Source: Candidatus Egerieousia equi
GTDB lineage: Bacteria; Bacteroidota; Bacteroidia; Bacteroidales; UBA932
Direction: 5' to 3'
NCBI GenBank assembly: GCA_018065035.1
Contig: JAGHUC010000015.1
Coordinates: forward strand, 1-38,945
Length of the DNA: 38,945 bases
This document shows positions 32,598 to 38,945 of the stretch, in pieces (the first letter of the stretch is position 1; the number at the start of each line of letters is the position of its first letter). The translations under genes were made by a program, and so were the position numbers. The notes beneath the pieces were generated by a model that was not told the DNA's origin, searched no databases, and saw only the letters and a program-made list of their open reading frames with translations.

Positions 32598-35461
32598 AGA
32601 CCATTGAAATAGTTGGATGCAGGCAGCACAATCTCAAGGATATATCTCTTGAAATACCAAGGGACCAGCTTGTTGTGGTTACAGGATTGAGCGGCAGCGG
32701 AAAATCATCGCTTGCATTCGATACAATATATGCGGAAGGGCAGAGGCGTTATATGGAAACGCTGAGCGCATACGCACGTCAGTTCATAGGCGTGCTTGAG
32801 AGACCGGCTCTGGAGAGCATAAACGGTCTGAGCCCAATCATTGCAATAGAGCAGAAGACAACTGGACGCAATCCGCGTTCAACCGTTGGAACAATAACCG
32901 AGATTTATGATTTCCTGCGTCTGCTCTATGCCAGAATAGCTGTTGCATACTCGCCTGTTACTGGCAAGCCGATGGTGAAATATACCACCGACCAGATTGT
33001 GGAGCTGATTCAGAAGGAATACTGCGGAAAGAAAATATATCTGCTGGCCCCGCTTGTGAACGGGCGCAAAGGTCATTACAGGGAATTGTTCGAGTCATTG
33101 CTCAAGAAAGGCTACAATCAGGTGAGGGTGGACGGGACAATGATTCCTTTGAGTGAGGCCAAACCGCTTGACAGATACAGGAACCATTTCATTGAACTGG
33201 TTGTTGACAAGCTTATGCCTTCTGCGGCGGAGGACGTACAGGAGGCGGAGCAGAAAAGAATATCAACATCGGTAAGTACGGCGCTTGACCAGGGCAAGGG
33301 AATGGTGGCCATTCTTGAATTCGGCTCCGAGGACAGACCGTTGAGGTATTTCAGCCGTTTCCTTATGTGTGCCGACAGCGGAATGTCACTTCCTGAACCT
33401 GCACCTCACAGTTTCTCCTTCAATTCCCCTCAGGGTGCTTGCCCTAAATGCAAGGGACTGGGCTACATTGCAAGGATTGATTTTGACAAGATATTCCCGG
33501 ACAGGAGCAAAAGCATCAATGGCGGAGGAATAGCTCCTCTGGGTTCATACAAGGACAACAATTGGTTCAGGGTGCTTGAATCAATGTCAAAGAAGTTGCA
33601 GTTCTCTTTGAACGATCCAATAAGCCAGCTTCCTGATGATATCATTGACATGCTGGTTTATGGCACGAACGAACTGTTCAGGGTGAATCTTACAAACGGT
33701 ATACATCTGGCGCCTTTCCCGGGAGTGGTATCCAAACTTGAGAAGGATGCCACAGGCGATGACGATATTACTTCCTCCAGCGTAAGGGCCGAAAGGTTCA
33801 TGCAGGAGGATGTGTGCCCGGAATGCGGAGGCAGCCGCCTGAAAAGCGAGGCACTGCTTTTCAAGATTGATGGTAAAAACATATACGAGGCGTCCTGCAT
33901 GGATATTGACAGCCTCTACGATTGGGTGAAAGGCCTGCCTGAAAAGCTCAGCGAAAAGGAGAATATAATAGGAGGTGAGCTCATCAAGGAGCTTTGCTCC
34001 CGCATCGGCTTCCTTTCGGATGTTGGCCTGAACTATCTCCAGTTGGGAAGAAGTACGCGTTCTCTCAGCGGAGGTGAGAGCCAGAGGATAAGGCTTGCAA
34101 CCCAGATAGGCAGTCGTCTGGTTAATGTCCTTTATATTCTGGACGAGCCGAGCATAGGTCTGCATCAGAGGGACAATGTGAAACTTATCAGTTCATTGTG
34201 CCATCTGCGTGACGAGGGCAATTCCGTAATGGTAGTGGAGCATGACAGGCAGATGATGGAAAGTGCCGACTGGCTCGTGGACCTCGGGCCGGGTGCGGGA
34301 GTCCATGGTGGTGAACTGCTGTATAATGGAAAGCCAAAGCAATTGCTCAGGATGAGCAGGAAGCAGGTGAAAGCTCTCGGCAGCCTTACCGCCGAATATC
34401 TCACAGGTTTGAGAAAGATTGAAGTACCTGCTTCAAGAAGAACTGTAACGGAGGGCGTTACCAGGTTCATTGACCTTTACGGCGCAAAGGGGAACAACCT
34501 CAAGGACGTGCATCTGCATCTTCCTCTTGGAGTGTTCGTTGGAATAAGCGGAGTGAGCGGCAGTGGGAAGTCATCGCTTATAAATGATACTCTTGTTAAG
34601 GCCGTGAGCAGGAAACTGTACAGGACACTCCAGGACCCTCTTCCATACGACAGGATAGAAGGTCTTGAGAACATAGACAAGCTCATTGTCGTTGACCAGG
34701 CACCTATAGGCAGGACTCCAAGGAGCAATCCTGCTACTTATACCAATCTTTTCTCGGACATAAGGAAACTCTTCGAGCAGACAAGGGATGCCAAGATAAG
34801 GGGTTTCAAGGCCGGACGTTTCTCTTTCAATGTTACTGGCGGCCGCTGCGAGGCCTGCAAGGGAGCCGGCGTGCAGACAATTGAAATGAATTTCCTTCCA
34901 AGCGTTTACGTGACCTGCAAGGAGTGCGGCGGAAAGAGGTACAATCCTCAGACACTGGCCGTGAAATACAAGGGAAAGAGCATCAACGATGTTCTCGAAA
35001 TGACCATTTCACAGGCTGTTGAATTCTTTGAGAGCATACCTGCAATATACCAGAAGGTAAAGGTCCTTGAAGAGGTGGGCCTTGGTTACGTGAAACTGGG
35101 CCAGCCATCAACAACCCTCAGCGGCGGCGAGAGCCAGAGGGTGAAACTGGCCACGGAACTTTCCCGCAGGTCAACAGGCAAATCATTGTTCGTGCTCGAT
35201 GAGCCTACAACCGGACTGCATTTCGAGGATATCAAGGTGCTGATGTCGGTTCTGCAGAAGCTTGTTGAGCAGGGCAATACGGTTGTTGTGATTGAACATA
35301 ACCTCGATGTCATAAAGAGCGTTGACTATCTCATTGACATGGGACCTGACGGCGGAGCCGCAGGCGGCCGCATAATTGCTTGCGGGACTCCGGAGGAAGT
35401 TGCCGCCAATCCTGCCTCCGTAACCGGACAATTCCTCAAGGACGAACTGGAACAGAAATAG
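32594..35461 (+). CDS. uvrA: excinuclease ABC subunit A (UvrA)
   Basis: A 955-aa damage-recognition ATPase of nucleotide excision repair. First P-loop [19 protein letters not shown] near the start, second [15 protein letters not shown], two ABC signatures ([13 protein letters not shown] and [13 protein letters not shown]), zinc-finger cysteines in [17 protein letters not shown] and the pair CEACKGAG...CKECGGKR. Length agrees with the family (about 940-960). It is expressed from the kinase operon and overlaps the transglycosylase gene by 4 bp; the ABC-F gene starts 1 bp after its stop. Confidence 0.97.
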   Translation: MKTIEIVGCRQHNLKDISLEIPRDQLVVVTGLSGSGKSSLAFDTIYAEGQRRYMETLSAYARQFIGVLERPALESINGLSPIIAIEQKTTGRNPRSTVGTITEIYDFLRLLYARIAVAYSPVTGKPMVKYTTDQIVELIQKEYCGKKIYLLAPLVNGRKGHYRELFESLLKKGYNQVRVDGTMIPLSEAKPLDRYRNHFIELVVDKLMPSAAEDVQEAEQKRISTSVSTALDQGKGMVAILEFGSEDRPLRYFSRFLMCADSGMSLPEPAPHSFSFNSPQGACPKCKGLGYIARIDFDKIFPDRSKSINGGGIAPLGSYKDNNWFRVLESMSKKLQFSLNDPISQLPDDIIDMLVYGTNELFRVNLTNGIHLAPFPGVVSKLEKDATGDDDITSSSVRAERFMQEDVCPECGGSRLKSEALLFKIDGKNIYEASCMDIDSLYDWVKGLPEKLSEKENIIGGELIKELCSRIGFLSDVGLNYLQLGRSTRSLSGGESQRIRLATQIGSRLVNVLYILDEPSIGLHQRDNVKLISSLCHLRDEGNSVMVVEHDRQMMESADWLVDLGPGAGVHGGELLYNGKPKQLLRMSRKQVKALGSLTAEYLTGLRKIEVPASRRTVTEGVTRFIDLYGAKGNNLKDVHLHLPLGVFVGISGVSGSGKSSLINDTLVKAVSRKLYRTLQDPLPYDRIEGLENIDKLIVVDQAPIGRTPRSNPATYTNLFSDIRKLFEQTRDAKIRGFKAGRFSFNVTGGRCEACKGAGVQTIEMNFLPSVYVTCKECGGKRYNPQTLAVKYKGKSINDVLEMTISQAVEFFESIPAIYQKVKVLEEVGLGYVKLGQPSTTLSGGESQRVKLATELSRRSTGKSLFVLDEPTTGLHFEDIKVLMSVLQKLVEQGNTVVVIEHNLDVIKSVDYLIDMGPDGGAAGGRIIACGTPEEVAANPASVTGQFLKDELEQK

Positions 35462-35462
35462 T

Positions 35463-37226
35463 ATGCCATCTTATCTGCAAGTAGAGAACATATCCAAATC
35501 CTACGGCCCCAAGGTGCTGTTCGATTCAATAGGCTTCAATATCAACGAAGGAGACAAGATAGCCCTCATTGCACCTAACGGAACCGGTAAGACCTCCTTG
35601 TTGAGAATCCTGGCCGGCAAGGACAAGTCCGATTCCGGTGGAAGCATAAAGTTCCTCAAGGAGATAAGGATAGCTTTCCTGGAGCAGGAATTCGAGTACA
35701 ATCCTTCAAACACCATTGCCCAGCAGATTTTCACAGGGGATTTTGAACAGGAACTCAATGCAAAGAGAATACTTTCCGAACTGGGGCTGAGCCCTGAACA
35801 GAAACTGGAATCACTCTCCGGAGGCGAGGTCAAACGTGTGGCAATAACGCAGATGCTTGCCCAGGATGCGGACTTCCTCATTATGGACGAGCCCACCAAC
35901 CATCTTGACATAGATGCCATAGAGTATCTGGAGAACTATCTGAAGCGCTCGCGCTGCACCCTTTTCATGGTTACGCATGACCGCTATTTTCTTGACCGCG
36001 TATGCAATACAATCATGGAAATGGACCGCGGTTCGGTGTTCATTTACAAGGGAGATTACGAGAACTACCTTTCGAAACGTGACGAGAGAATCTCCAATTA
36101 CAACGCCCAGACTGAAAAGGTCAGGAACGTGCTCAGAAGGGAGCTCGAGTGGATACACGCAACCCCTTGTGCGCGCAGCGGAAAGGCGAAATACCGCATT
36201 CAGGCCTTCTGGGACCTCAAGGAGCGCGCCGAGGACTCCTATATACAGAGGCAGGTCTCCCTTGAGGATTTCAACTCCTCCACCAGGCTTGGCACCAAGA
36301 TCATAAACTGCAGGAATCTTTCATACACCATCGATGGTAAAAGAATAATAGACTCCTTCACTTATAACTTCCAGAGATATGAAAGGGTTGGCATTGTGGG
36401 GGCGAACGGCATAGGGAAGAGCACTTTCCTGAAACTTCTGCTGGAGGGGGAGATTGCCGGAGTTGAGAGGGGTGAGTCGCTGAAGATAGGATGGTACAAG
36501 CAGGAGGGAATTGAGTTCAATGAAGATGATACCGTGCTTGATGTGGTTCCTGACACCTATCTGCTTGGCAAGTTCCTTTTCCCTCACGATATGTATCCGA
36601 ACAAGGTTGCGCGTTTGAGCGGAGGCGAGAGGCGCAGGCTGTATCTGCTCACCGTTCTTATGCAGAAGCCTAACCTGCTGGTGCTTGACGAACCTACCAA
36701 TGATCTGGACATAGTTACTTTGAACATTCTTGAGGAGTATCTCCTGGAATTCAAGGGCACTCTTATAATAGTCACTCACGACCGCCATTTCCTTGACCGT
36801 CTTGCGGACCATCTTCTGGTGTTCTGCGGCAACGGTCAGATCAAGGATTTCATTGGCGGCTATTCAGAATACCGCAGTTTCCTGAAGGACCTTCAGGCAA
36901 GTCAGCGCAAGGAGCAGCAGGCGGCCAGGCAGGCTTCAAAAGGCTCCAATGCTGCAGGGTCAAGAACCGATTCCGCTAATGATTCAAGACAGAATTCCGC
37001 GAATGCTGCGGCACAGAAGAAAAAGCTCAGCTACAAGGAAAAACGTGAACTTGAAGCCATTGAACAGCGTCTGGCGGAACTGGAGGAGGAAAAGGCGTCA
37101 CTTGAACAGATGCTCGCGGGAGGGAGCACTGATTACGATGCAATAAGCAAGGCTTCGGCCCGCTATGCCGCCATCAAGGAAGAAATGGATGAAAAGGAAA
37201 TGCGCTGGCTGGAACTCTCCGAATAA
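35463..37226 (+). CDS. ABC-F family ATPase, Uup-like
   Basis: A 587-aa soluble protein with two ABC domains. P-loops GTGKTS and GIGKST, signatures LSGGEVKR and LSGGERRR, and Walker B segments LIMDEPTNHLDI and LVLDEPTNDLDI. Both linker and C-terminal coiled coil (about 500-587, Ala/Gln/Lys/Glu-rich, split by a Ser/Asn-rich part) agree with the Uup branch. ABC-F proteins act on ribosomes. No transmembrane segment. It is convergent with the EnvC-like gene with no gap between the stop codons. Confidence 0.93.
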   Translation: MPSYLQVENISKSYGPKVLFDSIGFNINEGDKIALIAPNGTGKTSLLRILAGKDKSDSGGSIKFLKEIRIAFLEQEFEYNPSNTIAQQIFTGDFEQELNAKRILSELGLSPEQKLESLSGGEVKRVAITQMLAQDADFLIMDEPTNHLDIDAIEYLENYLKRSRCTLFMVTHDRYFLDRVCNTIMEMDRGSVFIYKGDYENYLSKRDERISNYNAQTEKVRNVLRRELEWIHATPCARSGKAKYRIQAFWDLKERAEDSYIQRQVSLEDFNSSTRLGTKIINCRNLSYTIDGKRIIDSFTYNFQRYERVGIVGANGIGKSTFLKLLLEGEIAGVERGESLKIGWYKQEGIEFNEDDTVLDVVPDTYLLGKFLFPHDMYPNKVARLSGGERRRLYLLTVLMQKPNLLVLDEPTNDLDIVTLNILEEYLLEFKGTLIIVTHDRHFLDRLADHLLVFCGNGQIKDFIGGYSEYRSFLKDLQASQRKEQQAARQASKGSNAAGSRTDSANDSRQNSANAAAQKKKLSYKEKRELEAIEQRLAELEEEKASLEQMLAGGSTDYDAISKASARYAAIKEEMDEKEMRWLELSE

Positions 37227-38549
37227 CTATTTCTTTCTCAGCCATAGTTCCGGGTCCTGCTTTTCGGTGCCTTTCCAGATTTCGAAATGGAGGATGGAAA
37301 TGTCATCGTTCTCGGAATCCAGGTAGCCGATTATTTCGCCGGCACGGACGCTCGCACCTGCGCTCACGAACACTTTCTCAAGCTTGCAGTAGAATGTGAA
37401 ATAATCTCCGTGTCTTATCATCACGCACTGATTGTAACCTGGAATGGCAATAACTCTGGAGACCGTGCCGTTTGCAATAGCAAGGACATTGGCCATTTTT
37501 TCCGTGCTTATGTTAACGCCGTTATTGAAAGGCAGCTTGACATTCTTGAAAACAGGGTGGTTCCTCTGTCCGAAACCTTCGGTGATCACGCCTTTATCAA
37601 CAGGCCACGGGAAGTTCCCGAGATTCTTCTCGAAATCGGCATTGAGGGCTGTAAATGATGTAACGCCAATGTGATTGCCGGTCTGTTGAGTATTTGTATT
37701 GTTCTGCTTGCTTTGCTCTTTGTTCTTCTTTGCCTCCTCTTCCCTGGCTTTTTGAATTTCAAGTGCAATCAGACGCTCTATTTCCCTGTTGAGTTTCTCC
37801 ATCTGGCGGCGCTTGCCTGACAGTTCCTTTGTGTATGCGCTTTTCTTGCTGTTCAACTGCCTGACCTGTCTGTCAAGGTCTTTCTTTTCACTGAGCAATG
37901 TTTCATATTCAGCTTTCGCCTCCGCTTTCCTTGCCCGGCTTTGCGAATCGAGCTGCATAAGGCTGGCTTTCCTTGCCTGCATCAGATTCCTTTCCTCAAT
38001 TATCTGCTTGCCGTATTTGTTTATTTCCTTGGCGAATCTCTTGAAATACTGCCATCTGTGATATCCCTGCTCAATGTCTCCGCTGGCCAGCAGATACATG
38101 AACCACAAACGTGAATCCCTGTGCTTGTAGGCATTCACAAGGAGCTTCCTGTAATTCTCCTCATATTTTGCCAATCTCTCACCTTGATATTCAATTACTC
38201 TGTTTGTGCTGTCAATCGCTTTTTCCAGTCTGGCGCATTCGTTTTCAATGGATCTGACTATCCTTTGCCTTCCGTCGGCCTTCCTGCTCACAAGATTGAA
38301 CTCCTCAAGGCTGTTTCTATGATTGCGGCTGAGCACTGTGAGCTGCTCGTTTATCACTTTGATCTCTTCCTGCAATGCCTGCACTTCCTGCCTGTAGCCT
38401 GTGATTTCCTTGGTCTGGATATTTCCCGAGGCTTGCTTTGCAGTTTGAGCCTGTATGGTATGTACAGTGGAAAATATTGCGCAGAAAACCATCAGACCGA
38501 ACAGATACCGCCGGCCTTTTCCCGCTTTCATATATTTCCCCCAATTCAT
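37227..38549 (-). CDS. EnvC-like protein with degenerate LytM/M23 domain
   Basis: A 440-aa exported protein. A signal peptide (hydrophobic about 15-30, cleaved near IQAQ), long coiled coils (about 45-270), a Gln/Asn-rich linker, then a LytM/M23 fold (310-440). The zinc ligands of active M23 peptidases are lost: the first His and Asp are replaced (PFNNGVNIS in place of HxGxD) and only the second His of HxH remains (ILHFEIW). This is expected of EnvC/NlpD-type activators that switch on cell-wall amidases at division, not of a hydrolase. A start 18 bp further in (MKAGKGRR) is possible. It follows the nucleoside kinase gene by 27 bp. Confidence 0.88.
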   Translation of the reverse strand: MNWGKYMKAGKGRRYLFGLMVFCAIFSTVHTIQAQTAKQASGNIQTKEITGYRQEVQALQEEIKVINEQLTVLSRNHRNSLEEFNLVSRKADGRQRIVRSIENECARLEKAIDSTNRVIEYQGERLAKYEENYRKLLVNAYKHRDSRLWFMYLLASGDIEQGYHRWQYFKRFAKEINKYGKQIIEERNLMQARKASLMQLDSQSRARKAEAKAEYETLLSEKKDLDRQVRQLNSKKSAYTKELSGKRRQMEKLNREIERLIALEIQKAREEEAKKNKEQSKQNNTNTQQTGNHIGVTSFTALNADFEKNLGNFPWPVDKGVITEGFGQRNHPVFKNVKLPFNNGVNISTEKMANVLAIANGTVSRVIAIPGYNQCVMIRHGDYFTFYCKLEKVFVSAGASVRAGEIIGYLDSENDDISILHFEIWKGTEKQDPELWLRKK

Positions 38550-38576
38550 TTTATTCTCGTTTGCTGTGAGCGGACG

Positions 38577-38945
38577 TTAATATTTGAACGAGCTGCCGCC
38601 TATGAACTCCCTCATTATTGAGGTTGGTGGGATTGCCGCATGGTCTTCAGGAGACAGGGCCTGCACAAATGAGAGGAACTTCAGCAATCTGTTGGCCTCA
38701 GGGTATGCCGCAGATGTCTTTGATATCTTGCGAAGCTGAGGCTCGGCAAAATACTTGAGCAGGCAAAGTTCATAGATCAATGATGAATTGAACATTATGT
38801 CTGCGTTCTCCTGATATGGGAAAATGTTCTTCATTTCTCCATTACGCACGCTCTTCCATCTGAGAATGGTGTTTTCAGCACTGTATGATCTGAAATTGTT
38901 GTCGCGGACAATACGTCTGAGCAACCTGTTGTCGGAAGTTGAAAT
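38577..38945 (-). CDS. C-terminal part of a nucleoside (uridine-type) kinase, 5' end outside the window
   Basis: The frame stays open to the window edge, so the gene begins beyond 38945. The visible 122 residues (LLRRIVRDNNFRSYSAENTI, NIFPYQENADIMFNSSLIYE, IPPTSIMREFIGGSSFKY) match the conserved C-terminus of the large Bacteroidota nucleoside kinase, in which a TGS-like part is fused to a uridine/phosphoribulokinase-type domain. A TTG at 38922-38924 in this frame is internal and not a start. It is probably co-transcribed with the EnvC-like gene. Confidence 0.85.
   Translation of the reverse strand: MSTSDNRLLRRIVRDNNFRSYSAENTILRWKSVRNGEMKNIFPYQENADIMFNSSLIYELCLLKYFAEPQLRKISKTSAAYPEANRLLKFLSFVQALSPEDHAAIPPTSIMREFIGGSSFKY

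Noticed and set aside
38922..38924. TTG as start of a 115-aa protein at the right edge
   Set aside because: The frame stays open to the edge and upstream residues fit the nucleoside kinase, so this is an internal codon of a partial gene.

Overview
The window looks like a chromosomal segment of a Bacteroidota bacterium, most likely order Bacteroidales. Several genes are preceded by the Bacteroidota -7 promoter box TAnnTTTG, with a TTG or TTTG element about 20 bp upstream. The gene set also fits: short-form RtcB beside a WYL regulator, the fused nucleoside kinase C-terminus, and an EnvC-like protein. I see no rRNA, tRNA or CRISPR array.

Layout. Positions 1-22000 are accessory. They hold a minus-strand protein of unknown function; a five-gene operon (2032-4729) with an M48 metalloprotease, a TM2 protein and three proteins ending in zinc ribbons; an AAA ATPase with a C-terminal nuclease-like domain (4864-6135) behind phased direct repeats; remnants and a small winged-helix protein; a secreted MORN-like protein; a tight, AT-rich four-gene operon (9086-15245); an Ntn-hydrolase (proteasome beta/HslV-like) protein followed by a broken second copy of its own 3' end; and a second AAA ATPase, also behind phased repeats, in an operon with an S1-AlbA-WYL protein. 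The four-gene operon encodes a membrane-anchored helical protein, an Hsp70-like ATPase, a HerA-type ATPase and an LHH/HNH nuclease.

Positions 22000-38945 are ordinary: a WYL regulator divergent from rtcB with a palindrome between them, a BrkB/YihY membrane protein, two lipoproteins, then a long overlapping operon (deoxynucleoside kinase, PfkB kinase, flippase-like protein, MBL hydrolase, lytic transglycosylase, UvrA, ABC-F). On the opposite strand lie an EnvC-like protein and the 3' end of a nucleoside kinase.

Two items stand out. (1) Two diverged copies of an apparently structured non-coding RNA (about 1726-1985 and 8654-8918). Each has its own promoter box, a GNRA-capped 5' hairpin, two long-range helices that cross as a pseudoknot, and a 3' U-tract. 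Many helix positions differ between the copies yet stay paired. (2) The Hsp70-HerA-LHH nuclease operon, whose layout suggests a conflict or defence system. I do not recall a described system with this composition, but I could not search for one.
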